A stretch of 64,000 nucleotides of DNA from Neobacillus mesonae (GTDB taxonomy: Bacteria; Bacillota; Bacilli; Paenibacillales; Paenibacillaceae): NCBI GenBank assembly GCA_023715865.1, contig JAMBOW010000011.1:1-64000 (forward strand), written 5' to 3'. Shown piece after piece: positions 18,061 to 25,972 of this stretch. Position 1 is the first letter of the stretch; every line of letters begins with the position of its first letter. The translations under genes and the position numbers were made by a program. The notes below the pieces were generated by a model. The model did not search any database. It worked only from the letters and a program-made list of their open reading frames with translations, and was not told the DNA's origin.

Positions 18061-19020
18061 ATGTCTCATTATAGAACCGTTATTATTGGAACAGGTCCTG
18101 CGGGACTTACATCAGCCATCTATTTAGCGCGTGCAAACATGAACCCGCTTGTTATTGAGGGTTTGGAACCAGGAGGCCAATTAACGACGACGACAGAAGT
18201 GGAGAACTTCCCGGGCTTTCCTGAGGGTATTCTAGGTCCTGAGCTAATGGACAACATGCGTAAGCAGGCAGAACGCTTTGGGGCCGAGTTTAAGAGCGGC
18301 TGGGTAGATGATATTGACTTATCGACAAGGCCGTTTCGCATCAAAGTAGAAGGTCGGGAGGAGCTGACTGCTGACGCAGTTATTATCTCGACAGGAGCTT
18401 CCGCCAAGTACCTCGGCATTCCCGGGGAAAAAGAAAATGTTGGACGCGGTGTCAGCACTTGTGCAACGTGTGACGGCTTCTTTTTCCGCGGTAAAAAGAT
18501 CGTCGTAATTGGCGGAGGGGATTCGGCTATGGAAGAAGCCAACTTCCTGACACGCTTTGCATCCAGCGTGACTCTCGTTCATCGGCGTGAGGAACTCCGT
18601 GCCTCTAAAATTATGCAGGATCGTGCCCGAGGCAATGAGAAGGTTGAATGGGCACTGAACCGCACTCCGCTGGAGGTTGTTGTAGAGGACAGTGGTGTTA
18701 AAGGGCTGAAGGTTCGTAACAATGCGACAGGTGAAGAGGAGCTTATCGAAGCTGCCGGCGTGTTTGTCGCTATTGGACATCGTCCGAACACGGAATTTTT
18801 AAAGGAACAAATCACGCTTGATGCCGGGGGATATATTGCAGTTAACCCAGGCACGACGGAGACTAACATTCCTGGAGTGTTTGCCTGCGGGGACGTTCAG
18901 GATACGAAGTATCGTCAAGCGATTACGGCAGCGGGTTCGGGCTGTATGGCAGCCATGGACTGCGAGAAGTATCTTGAGGGCGAGATGACGCATGACTGGA
19001 GCGAGACGCTCAATTCATAA
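18061..19020 (+). CDS. trxB: Thioredoxin-disulfide reductase
   Basis: FAD-dependent enzyme that reduces thioredoxin with NADPH. 319 residues with the FAD-binding GTGPAG (10-15), the redox-active pair Cys134-Ala-Thr-Cys137, the NADPH-binding GGGDSAMEEA, and the C-terminal FAD motif GVFACGDVQD. Normal length. AGGGAGGT precedes the ATG. Confidence 0.97.
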   Translation: MSHYRTVIIGTGPAGLTSAIYLARANMNPLVIEGLEPGGQLTTTTEVENFPGFPEGILGPELMDNMRKQAERFGAEFKSGWVDDIDLSTRPFRIKVEGREELTADAVIISTGASAKYLGIPGEKENVGRGVSTCATCDGFFFRGKKIVVIGGGDSAMEEANFLTRFASSVTLVHRREELRASKIMQDRARGNEKVEWALNRTPLEVVVEDSGVKGLKVRNNATGEEELIEAAGVFVAIGHRPNTEFLKEQITLDAGGYIAVNPGTTETNIPGVFACGDVQDTKYRQAITAAGSGCMAAMDCEKYLEGEMTHDWSETLNS

Positions 19021-19030
19021 CATATGGACG

Positions 19031-19070
19031 GCCGGGTACACAAAGGATTTTGTGCCCGGCTTTATTTTTT
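19031..19070 (+). terminator. Terminator after trxB
   Basis: A GC-rich stem, GCCGGGTACA/TGTGCCCGGC with one mismatch, is followed by a T-rich tract. Confidence 0.85.
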
Positions 19071-19283
19071 TGAAATATCCTTTGAACAGACTCATACAAT
19101 TATCCTAGAAAAATGGCAATCCAAAGAGTACTAGAAGGCTTACAGAACATCATTAGAGGTTATGTGACAACTGTTTTTTCCTACGATTATCCTATGTCAC
19201 TTCGTCTTGACCGACTTTGTTCCTTCAATTATAGTGATAACGTAAGAATAAATATTACAGATGGTAAAGGTGGCTTGCTAGCA

Positions 19284-20234
19284 ATGTCTGAGAATATCTA
19301 CGTTGGAGTGGATTTGGGCGGAACGGCTATAAAGGTCGGAATCTGCGACACGCAAGGAAAACTTCTACATACTTATGAAGGACCTACGGAAGTAGATAAA
19401 GGTGTAGATACCGTTATTGACAATATCGAGAAGTATGTCCGTCAGATTGTAGAGGAATCGCCATACAGCTGGGATCAGCTTGCAGGGGTTGGTGCAGGAG
19501 TAGCCGGATTCACCAATGTGCGTGAAGGAATCATTATTCTCGCACCTAACGTAGGATTTCGAGATGTGCCGATTCGTGCCATTCTCGAGGAGAGACTCGG
19601 CAAGCCTGTCAAAATAGATAACGACGCCAATGTGGCGGCGCTCGGTGAAGCATGGGCCGGAGCAGGCGCAGGTATCGAAAATTGCGTGTGCTATACACTT
19701 GGAACAGGTGTCGGCGGCGGTATTATTATTAACGGCAAGATCTATCAGGGCTTCTCAGGAATGGCGGGAGAGCTTGGACATGTCAGCGTCGTGCCTGATT
19801 TAGAAGCGATTCAGTGCGGCTGCGGCAAAATGGGCTGTCTTGAGACCGTATCTTCTGCGACAGGCATCATTCGCATGGCTAAGGATGCCGTTGAACGTGG
19901 AGATCACACATCCCTTAGCACTGTGCCGAAAATTATGGCAAAAGATGTATTTGATGCGGCTAAAGCAGGGGATGAGGTTGCTCTGCGAATTATCCGTCGC
20001 GCGGCATTTTATCTTGGCAAATCGCTTGCTGCAGTCGCGGCTGTGTTGAACCCGCAGGCTTATATCATTGGCGGCGGCGTTTCAAAGGCAGGCGATATTC
20101 TGTTTGATGAAGTACGCAGTGTATTTGCAAGCCTTACACCTGAACCACTGCAAAAGGGTGTAGATATTGTACCGGCTACGCTAGGCAATGATGCGGGTAT
20201 CGTAGGTGCTGCAGGACTTTTAATCCGTTCTTAA
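19284..20234 (+). CDS. glcK: ROK-family glucokinase
   Basis: Cytoplasmic ATP-dependent glucose kinase of the ROK family. 316 residues with the phosphate loop VGVDLGGTAIKVG near the start, the catalytic-aspartate region KIDNDANVAALGE, and the ROK zinc motif CGCGKMGCLE. The frame is open from 19113, but AAAGGTGG (19266-19273) and the family N-terminus support the ATG at 19284. ROK kinases can also accept amino sugars, which matters because the NagAB island at 46405-48529 has no kinase gene; that link is only an idea. Confidence 0.9.
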   Translation: MSENIYVGVDLGGTAIKVGICDTQGKLLHTYEGPTEVDKGVDTVIDNIEKYVRQIVEESPYSWDQLAGVGAGVAGFTNVREGIIILAPNVGFRDVPIRAILEERLGKPVKIDNDANVAALGEAWAGAGAGIENCVCYTLGTGVGGGIIINGKIYQGFSGMAGELGHVSVVPDLEAIQCGCGKMGCLETVSSATGIIRMAKDAVERGDHTSLSTVPKIMAKDVFDAAKAGDEVALRIIRRAAFYLGKSLAAVAAVLNPQAYIIGGGVSKAGDILFDEVRSVFASLTPEPLQKGVDIVPATLGNDAGIVGAAGLLIRS

Positions 20235-20287
20235 TTTATACGTTATAATACATGGTAGACGAACTGAAATTGATAGGGGGGATATTC

Positions 20288-21187
20288 ATGTCAGAAGGTG
20301 AAAAATCACCAGCAGGAGGAGCAACCCTTATTATCATTACAGGGATGTCAGGTGCAGGGAAGACGATTGCAGTACAAAGTCTGGAGGACTTGGGCTTCTT
20401 CTGTGTCGATAACCTGCCTCCGGTTCTCATTCCTAAATTTGCAGAACTGATTGTGCAGTCCAACGGGAAAATAGCGAAAGTGGCGCTTGTTATTGATTTG
20501 CGCGGACGTGAATTTTTTACGGCCTTATCTGAATCATTGAATTATATAAAAGATCATTTCACCATTCATTGTGAAATCATGTTCCTGGATGCGCAGGATG
20601 CGGTGCTTGTACAGCGCTATAAGGAAAGCCGGCGGCGTCACCCGCTGGCCCCGGACGGAATGCCGCTTGACGGAATCAAACTTGAACGCAAGATGCTGGA
20701 AGAGCTTAAAAACTCAGCAACTCAGGTTATTGATACGAGCAATATGAAGCCTGCTCGTTTGAAGGAGCGGATTATATCCCGCTTTTCTCATCTTGAGACC
20801 AATATGCTCTCGATTAATGTAACGTCATTTGGTTTTAAGTACGGGATTCCGATTGATGCTGATCTTGTATTTGATGTGCGTTTTTTACCGAATCCTCATT
20901 ATGTGGAACATTTGCGTCCGAATACTGGGCAGAACAGCGATGTATATGAATATGTCATGAAGTGGCCGGAGACCCAGGCATTTTTAACAAAGCTGCTCGA
21001 TATGCTGCATTTCCTTATTCCTCAGTATCGGAAGGAAGGGAAAAGTCAGGTTATTATCGGAATTGGCTGTACTGGCGGCAAACACCGTTCGGTAGCCATC
21101 TCTGAATATCTTGGCAAAATGCTTGGAGCTAGTGAGACGGAATCGGTATCCGTCAGTCATCGCGACGCAGAGCGAGACCGTCATTAA
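20288..21187 (+). CDS. rapZ: RNase adapter / nucleotide-binding protein RapZ (YvcJ)
   Basis: P-loop protein of 299 residues. In Escherichia coli RapZ binds small RNAs and controls glucosamine-6-phosphate synthase; in Bacillus YvcJ is a GTP/ATP-hydrolysing protein. Walker A is GMSGAGKT (19-26), the conserved DLRGREFF stretch follows, and the C-terminal domain contains GIGCTGGKHRSVAISEYL. The frame opens at 20252, but a run of Gs at 20276-20281 is a better ribosome site for the ATG at 20288. It begins the conserved rapZ-yvcK-whiA-HPr/Crh order; no nudix gene (yvcI) precedes it here. Confidence 0.93.
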   Translation: MSEGEKSPAGGATLIIITGMSGAGKTIAVQSLEDLGFFCVDNLPPVLIPKFAELIVQSNGKIAKVALVIDLRGREFFTALSESLNYIKDHFTIHCEIMFLDAQDAVLVQRYKESRRRHPLAPDGMPLDGIKLERKMLEELKNSATQVIDTSNMKPARLKERIISRFSHLETNMLSINVTSFGFKYGIPIDADLVFDVRFLPNPHYVEHLRPNTGQNSDVYEYVMKWPETQAFLTKLLDMLHFLIPQYRKEGKSQVIIGIGCTGGKHRSVAISEYLGKMLGASETESVSVSHRDAERDRH

Positions 21188-21363
21188 ATAGCTAAGCGAG
21201 TTATCCATTGTTTTTGAGCATAGTCATGTTGCAGGTTGCTGTTTAAGCCAAGCGGGAATTAAAACCGTAGCCATTGCGGAAGAAGAAGCATATGATGTAT
21301 AATCCGCTCTTGCCTAGGCGATAAATAGCTTAACTTGAGCAACTTCTTATAGAAGGTGAAGTG

Positions 21364-22350
21364 ATGAAAGTGGCTGTTGAACAAATGAAACGTCCGCATA
21401 TCGTCGTAATGGGCGGGGGTACGGGGCTGTCTGTTATGCTGCGGGGGTTAAAGAATAAGCCGCTTGATATCACGGCAATCGTTACAGTAGCTGATGATGG
21501 GGGGAGCTCAGGCATTTTGCGCGATGAGCTGCAAATGCCTCCTCCCGGAGATATTCGTAACGTACTCACAGCGCTAGCTGATGTAGAACCGCTGATGTCA
21601 GAATTGCTTAATTATCGATTTAGCGGAAGCAACGGGCTATCCGGGCACAGCTTGGGTAACCTGATTTTGGCCGGAATGACAGACATTACGGGGGATTTCG
21701 TAACAGCGGTTAGAGAGATCAGCCGAGTCTTCGCAGTCCGGGGACAGGTGCTTCCTGCTGCAGCGGAAGCCGTTGTTTTGCATGCTGAAATGGAAGATGG
21801 TACGATTGTTACTGGCGAATCTCAGATTCCTGAGTATGGCGGCCGGATCAAACGTGTGTTTCTTGAACCGGACCACCTGGAGCCGTTGCCTGAGGCTGTT
21901 ACTGCAATTGAACAAGCTGATGCCATAATTATAGGGCCAGGTAGTCTTTATACAAGTATTCTGCCCAATCTTCTCGTACCCAAGCTGGCAAAGGCTGTGG
22001 TTTCCTCGCAAGCAGCCAAAATTTTTATCTGTAACGTGATGACCCAGCCTGGGGAAACTGACGGATATACGGTCAGTGACCATTTGAAAGCAATCGATGC
22101 TCATATCGGGACAAGATTGTTTGACTACGTCATCGTAAATAATGGAGATATTCCTGAACCTGTTCAGGAGATGTATGCGGAAAAAGGCGCTAAGCCTGTT
22201 CAAATGGATCTCGAGGAGATTCTTAAGTTATCAAACGAATGTATTGCCGATCGGCTTGTCTTGTACAGGACTTATCTAAGGCATGATGCGAATAAACTCA
22301 GTCATCATATATATACACTCGTCCAAAATTGGATGATTCGAAAGAGGTGA
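21364..22350 (+). CDS. yvcK: Gluconeogenesis factor YvcK/MgfK family
   Basis: CofD-like UDP-sugar-binding protein needed for normal cell shape on gluconeogenic carbon sources in Bacillus. 328 residues with the N-terminal MGGGTGLSVMLRGLK, VADDGGSSG, GDIRN, and IIIGPGSLYTSILPNLL. A GTG lies three bases before the ATG; the ribosome site GAAGGTGA (21352-21359) leaves better spacing for the ATG. Five bases separate it from whiA. Confidence 0.93.
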   Translation: MKVAVEQMKRPHIVVMGGGTGLSVMLRGLKNKPLDITAIVTVADDGGSSGILRDELQMPPPGDIRNVLTALADVEPLMSELLNYRFSGSNGLSGHSLGNLILAGMTDITGDFVTAVREISRVFAVRGQVLPAAAEAVVLHAEMEDGTIVTGESQIPEYGGRIKRVFLEPDHLEPLPEAVTAIEQADAIIIGPGSLYTSILPNLLVPKLAKAVVSSQAAKIFICNVMTQPGETDGYTVSDHLKAIDAHIGTRLFDYVIVNNGDIPEPVQEMYAEKGAKPVQMDLEEILKLSNECIADRLVLYRTYLRHDANKLSHHIYTLVQNWMIRKR

Positions 22351-22355
22351 GATCC

Positions 22356-23300
22356 TTGTCGTTTGCGGCACAGACCAAAAAAGAATTAACCCTGATCGAA
22401 AGTGAGCCTTGCTGCGAAAAAGCAGAGCTGTCGGCACTAATCCGTATGCTTGGAGCGGTCCAGCTTTCGAATAAAAAGGTTATTTTGGATATTTCCACGG
22501 AGAATGCCGCGATTGCAAGGCGAATCTATTCTTTGCTCAAAAAACACTTTCAAGTGCATACCGAGCTGTTGGTTCGTAAAAAAATGCGGCTCAAAAAAAA
22601 TAATGTATACATCGTAAGAATCCCGGCTCGTGTTCAGGAAATCCTTAAGGAGCTCCATATTGTCTCGGAAGGCTTTCTGTTCACGGATGGAATCAATAAA
22701 GAGATTACTCGCAAAAACTGCTGCAAGCGGGCGTATTTACGTGGAGCTTTCATGGCTGGCGGATCCGTCAACAATCCGGAAGGCTCCTCCTATCATCTCG
22801 AAATTGCTTCGATGTATGAGGAGCATTGTCAGGCGCTTGTTGAGCTTGCTAATGAATTTAATCTTAATGCGCGGTGCATTGAGCGAAAAAAAGGATTCAT
22901 TTTCTATATCAAGGAAGGCGAGAAAATCATCGAAATGCTGAGCATTATCGGTGCGCACCAGGCGTTGTTTAAATTCGAAGATGTTCGCATTATGCGTGAC
23001 ATGAGAAATTCAGTGAACCGGATCGTAAACTGTGAGACGGCCAATTTAAACAAAACCATCGGAGCCGCCGTTCGCCAGATTGAGAATATCAAGCTCCTGG
23101 ATAGAGAAGTGGGACTCGAAACGCTGCCTGATAAGCTTCGGGAGGTTGCTGAGGTAAGGCTTGCCCATCCGGATATTAATTTGAAGGAAGTTGGGGAATT
23201 ACTAAAAGGAACAGTCAGCAAATCAGGCGTAAATCACCGATTGCGCAAGATTGATGAAATGGCGGAAAAAGTAAGAGCAGAGAAAGGTTTGCTGACTTAA
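22356..23300 (+). CDS. whiA: DNA-binding protein WhiA
   Basis: Regulator with a degenerate LAGLIDADG homing-endonuclease fold (about residues 20-210) and a C-terminal helix-turn-helix (HPDINLKEVGELL and KSGVNHRLRKI). In Bacillus it affects cell division and chromosome segregation. A longer frame would overlap yvcK, but the sequence SFAAQTKKELTLIE after a TTG at 22356 is the family N-terminus, and AAAGAGGTGA (22341-22350) sits six bases upstream. A TTG start is therefore chosen, giving 314 residues. Confidence 0.93.
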   Translation: MSFAAQTKKELTLIESEPCCEKAELSALIRMLGAVQLSNKKVILDISTENAAIARRIYSLLKKHFQVHTELLVRKKMRLKKNNVYIVRIPARVQEILKELHIVSEGFLFTDGINKEITRKNCCKRAYLRGAFMAGGSVNNPEGSSYHLEIASMYEEHCQALVELANEFNLNARCIERKKGFIFYIKEGEKIIEMLSIIGAHQALFKFEDVRIMRDMRNSVNRIVNCETANLNKTIGAAVRQIENIKLLDREVGLETLPDKLREVAEVRLAHPDINLKEVGELLKGTVSKSGVNHRLRKIDEMAEKVRAEKGLLT

Positions 23301-23352
23301 AAAAGCGGACACAAAGATAACAGGAAGAACTTTTTTTTCCTAGTTTCATTCA

Positions 23353-23361
23353 TGCTATAAT
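23353..23361 (+). promoter_or_regulatory. Possible extended -10 promoter for the HPr/Crh-like gene
   Basis: TGC-TATAAT forms an extended -10 element, and a second TATAAT follows at about 23364. No good -35 is visible. The gene begins at 23427. Confidence 0.35.
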
Positions 23362-23426
23362 GGTATAATGTTTATAATTATGAAGTATTGATTTTTTGTA
23401 GATTTTTTAAGAGGGGGTAAGTTTCC

Positions 23427-23696
23427 ATGACAAAGCACCCGGTTGTAGTCCGTTTGAAGACGGGTCTTCATGCTAGACCAGCTGCGCTATTCGTACAAGA
23501 AGCTAATAAGTATTCTTCAGAAATTTTTGTGGAAAAAGACGACAAAAAAGTAAATGCCAAAAGTATCATGGGAATTATGAGCCTTGCGATCAGCACGGGT
23601 ACTGAAGTTACCATTAGTGCAGAAGGCGCGGATGCAGAACAGGCTGTAAACGCTTTAGTAAGTCTTGTAAGTAAAGAAGAACTGGAAAATCAATAA
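23427..23696 (+). CDS. HPr-family phosphocarrier at the crh locus, His15 retained
   Basis: 89-residue HPr-family protein directly after whiA, the usual place of crh. Its body is Crh-like (VRLKTGL-ARPAALFVQEAN, KKVNAKSIMG), and Ser46, the HprK target, is present in AKSIMGIMSL. Unlike B. subtilis Crh, where residue 15 is glutamine, residue 15 here is histidine in GLHARPA, so PTS phosphotransfer looks possible. It could be the cell's HPr, a bifunctional ancestor-type protein, or a second HPr. The ribosome site GAGGGGG precedes the ATG, and a terminator follows. Confidence 0.9.
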   Translation: MTKHPVVVRLKTGLHARPAALFVQEANKYSSEIFVEKDDKKVNAKSIMGIMSLAISTGTEVTISAEGADAEQAVNALVSLVSKEELENQ

Positions 23697-23725
23697 TTTC
23701 CGATTTTTTTAGTAAATACAGAGAA

Positions 23726-23753
23726 AAGGCCTCCTTAATCAGGGGCTTTTTTG
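23726..23753 (+). terminator. Terminator after the HPr/Crh-like gene
   Basis: AAAAG-GCCTC and GGGGC-TTTTTT form a hairpin ending in a T run. Confidence 0.7.
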
Positions 23754-23849
23754 CTGTTTTTGGACATCCTTGTACATATTGAAACCTTTTTCTTAGAGCC
23801 TGCGTCCAATGTTATAGATTGTATAACTCCAAGGAGGTTAGATGAAGTG

Positions 23850-24605
23850 ATGAACAAAACGTGGTTAAAACCATTGGCGGCAACAGTGATTGCCGGAACG
23901 CTGCTAGTTGGGGGAGGAAGCGGGTCTTTTGCAGGGACAGCGGCAGCGGCAGAAGCAGTGTCTGTACAAAACATTGTTTCGGTCGTAGGTAAAGGGGAGA
24001 TATCCGTTAAGCCGGATGTTGCTTACCTTTCAATTGGAGCGGCTTCTGAAGCGGACACCGCAGCAGCGGCACAAAAGGCTAATGCAGCCAAAATCCAGAA
24101 GATTACAGCAATGCTGAAGAGCACATGGAAAGTAGACAGCAAGGATATTCAAACCAGCCAGTTCTATGTACAGCCGAATTACACATACAGCGAGAAAGAC
24201 GGGCAGCAAATTAAAGGATACACTGCTTATCATACGCTGAAAGTCACTTATCGTGATCTTGAAAAGGTAGGCGAGCTGCTGGATGATGCAGCAAACGCAG
24301 GCGCGAATCGTATCGATAATATTGTGTTCTCTATTGAGGATACAGATCAATACGAGACACAGGTCATTGACAAGGCAATGGCCAACGCAAATCTTAAAGC
24401 TGGTGCAATTGCTAAGGCAGCAAAACGCCAACTAGGTATTGTGCTCAGTGTCAGCCAAGGAAACGTGGAAGAGCCCATCAGATACTATGAAGAGTCTCTT
24501 AACATGGAAACGGCTCAAAGTGCTAAAGATGCGGGAAGCACAGCGATTGAGAGCGGCGAAATTAAACTATCTACTCAGCTAACAGTACATTATCAGCTTA
24601 ACTAG
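23850..24605 (+). CDS. Secreted SIMPL-domain (DUF541) protein
   Basis: 251-residue protein. The first ~35 residues are a classic signal peptide (MNKTWLKPLAATVIAGTLL, then a small-residue region ending in AAAAEA). The rest matches the SIMPL/DUF541 family by IVSVVGKGEISVKPDVAYL at the start of the domain, the alternating YTAYHTLKVTYRDLEKVGELLD region, and a C-terminal beta strand. Function is unclear; relatives are periplasmic or secreted and linked to oxidative stress or signalling. AAGGAGG at 23831-23837 suits the ATG at 23850 or the GTG three bases earlier. It faces clpP. Confidence 0.85.
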   Translation: MNKTWLKPLAATVIAGTLLVGGGSGSFAGTAAAAEAVSVQNIVSVVGKGEISVKPDVAYLSIGAASEADTAAAAQKANAAKIQKITAMLKSTWKVDSKDIQTSQFYVQPNYTYSEKDGQQIKGYTAYHTLKVTYRDLEKVGELLDDAANAGANRIDNIVFSIEDTDQYETQVIDKAMANANLKAGAIAKAAKRQLGIVLSVSQGNVEEPIRYYEESLNMETAQSAKDAGSTAIESGEIKLSTQLTVHYQLN

Positions 24606-24643
24606 AACCATTAAATTGAATTCAATACGGCTTTGTTTTATAA

Positions 24644-24682
24644 AAAAATCCTCGATCCTAATACTTAGGATCGAGGATTTTT
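24644..24682. terminator. Bidirectional terminator between the SIMPL gene and clpP
   Basis: AAAATCCTCGATCCTA and its exact complement enclose ATACT. A-rich and T-rich tracts on the two sides mean it can work in both directions, serving the converging genes. Confidence 0.9.
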
Positions 24683-24690
24683 GTCATATC

Positions 24691-25290
24691 TTACAGACCT
24701 TGAGCTGGAGTTGAAGATTCAAGGACCTTGTCGACTAGTCCGTATGCCTTCGCTTCTTCAGCGGACATAAAGTTATCGCGGTCTGTATCTCTCTCAATGC
24801 GTTCCAGCGGCTGGCCAGTACGCTCAGCCAAGATATGATTCAACTTGTCACGCATTTTCAGAATGCGGCGAGCACGGATTTCAATGTCCGATGCTTGACC
24901 TTGCGCTCCGCCAAGCGGCTGGTGAATCATAACTTCACTGTTCGGAAGGGCAAAGCGTTTACCCTTAGCACCTGCGTTGAGCAGGAAGGCGCCCATTGAA
25001 GCAGCCATACCCATGCAAATGGTGGACACATCTGGTTTAATAAATTGCATTGTATCGTATATCGCCATACCCGCCGTAATGGAACCGCCCGGGCTGTTAA
25101 TGTATAAGTGAATGTCTTTCTCCGGATCTTCCGCAGCTAGAAACAGCATTTGAGCAATAATGGAGTTAGCTACTACATCGTTAACATCACTGCCAAGGAA
25201 AATAATGCGATCTTTCAGCAGTCTGGAATAAATGTCATAAGCGCGTTCACCGCGATTGCTTTGTTCTACGACCATAGGAATATAACTCAC
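24691..25290 (-). CDS. clpP: ATP-dependent Clp protease proteolytic subunit
   Basis: Serine protease core that degrades proteins fed by Clp ATPases. 199 residues with the complete triad at the usual numbering: Ser98 (GMAASMGAF), His123 (MIHQPLGG) and Asp172 (DTDRDNF). The N-terminus SYIPMVVEQSNRGERAYDIY fits the family after a GTG start at 25290, preceded by GAGGAGG; a longer frame exists upstream but has no ribosome site. It lies on the minus strand, with a CtsR operator and promoter upstream. Confidence 0.96.
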   Translation of the reverse strand: MSYIPMVVEQSNRGERAYDIYSRLLKDRIIFLGSDVNDVVANSIIAQMLFLAAEDPEKDIHLYINSPGGSITAGMAIYDTMQFIKPDVSTICMGMAASMGAFLLNAGAKGKRFALPNSEVMIHQPLGGAQGQASDIEIRARRILKMRDKLNHILAERTGQPLERIERDTDRDNFMSAEEAKAYGLVDKVLESSTPAQGL

Positions 25291-25379
25291 GCGAAAAACC
25301 TCCTCAAATATTAAAGTCTTAATAGTCACGAGACACGAAAACAGCATCTACATATACTCACTGTTTCCGTATTACCCAC

Positions 25380-25408
25380 ATCATAAACAATTTCAAACAA
25401 AAAGTCAA
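25380..25408 (-). promoter_or_regulatory. SigA promoter of clpP
   Basis: On the minus strand, TTGACT (complement of 25403-25408) and TATGAT (complement of 25380-25385) are separated by 17 bases. The -35 box lies inside one CtsR heptad. Confidence 0.75.
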
Positions 25409-25419
25409 AGAAAGTCAAA
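25403..25419. promoter_or_regulatory. CtsR operator upstream of clpP
   Basis: AGTCAAA-GAA-AGTCAAA matches the known CtsR direct heptad repeat (RGTCAAANANRGTCAAA) exactly. It overlaps the clpP -35 box, so heat-shock derepression by CtsR is predicted. The ctsR gene itself is not in the window. Confidence 0.85.
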
Positions 25420-25429
25420 CTATTTTGAT

Positions 25430-25453
25430 AAAAAAAGAAACCTGCTCGGTTTC
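25430..25453 (-). terminator. Terminator of tRNA-Arg
   Basis: Read on the minus strand, GAAACC-GAGCA-GGTTTC is followed by seven Ts, 35 bases after the tRNA. It separates the tRNA transcript from clpP. Confidence 0.85.
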
Positions 25454-25487
25454 ATCGGTTAAAGGTACTATGTAGCCATCAATAATA

Positions 25488-25562
25488 TGGCGCGCCCGCG
25501 AGGAATCGAACCTCGATCTCAGGCTCCGGAGGCCTACGTCATATCCGTTGGACCACGGGCGC
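25488..25562 (-). tRNA. tRNA-Arg (CCG)
   Basis: 75-nt cloverleaf on the minus strand: acceptor GCGCCCG/CGGGCGC, anticodon CCG in the loop CTCCGGA, T-loop GGTTCGATTCC, encoded CCA. It stands alone with its own promoter and terminator. Confidence 0.95.
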
Positions 25563-25594
25563 ACGTTCAGTTACTAACTGTGACAGCAATAATG

Positions 25595-25623
25595 ATTATA
25601 TCTGAATGTAAAAAAATTTGCAA
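25595..25623 (-). promoter_or_regulatory. SigA promoter of tRNA-Arg
   Basis: On the minus strand, TTGCAA and TATAAT are separated by exactly 17 bases. The -10 lies 32 bases before the tRNA 5' end. Confidence 0.8.
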
Positions 25624-25868
25624 GAGAGTTCCCGGTAAGAGTTTGATGTCTGCAATATATGTACAACCTATATATGTACAGCTTGTAATTATAAGAAACA
25701 GGATGCTTATACTCCAGCATAGATTTTGCAGGACTGCTGTTCTTCCAATGAGCAGAGTATGTCATATATTTCTTTAATAAATCAAGCGGTATGGAGTGAG
25801 GCTCAATTGTGATATTTTACACAAGCGAATAAAGGGAAAAGGCTTTGTAAAATATACTTTTGGACCCC
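25624..25868. other. Intergenic region without a recognised gene
   Basis: This stretch lies between the tRNA-Arg promoter and the cggR promoter. It contains two nearby copies of TATATGTACA (about 25667-25684). I see no coding frame with a ribosome site and no strong RNA structure. Confidence 0.5.
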
Positions 25869-25897
25869 TTGCATCGCACGTCAGATTTGGTTAAAAT
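25869..25897 (+). promoter_or_regulatory. SigA promoter of the cggR-glycolysis operon
   Basis: TTGCAT (25869-25874) and TAAAAT (25892-25897) are separated by 17 bases and lie just upstream of the CggR operator, which would cover the start of the transcript. Confidence 0.8.
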
Positions 25898-25902
25898 AGA
25901 CG

Positions 25903-25939
25903 TGGGACTTAAAAAGTTAACCCGGGACATTTTTAGTCC
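25903..25939. promoter_or_regulatory. CggR operator (tandem)
   Basis: Two GGGAC-N6-AGT(T/C) units, the second reading CGGGACATTTTTAGTCC, lie one after the other. This is the arrangement known for CggR in B. subtilis, where fructose-1,6-bisphosphate relieves repression. The site begins six bases after the -10 box. Confidence 0.8.
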
Positions 25940-25972
25940 ATCTCAGAGACCGGAATGAAGGAGCTTGCGGAA

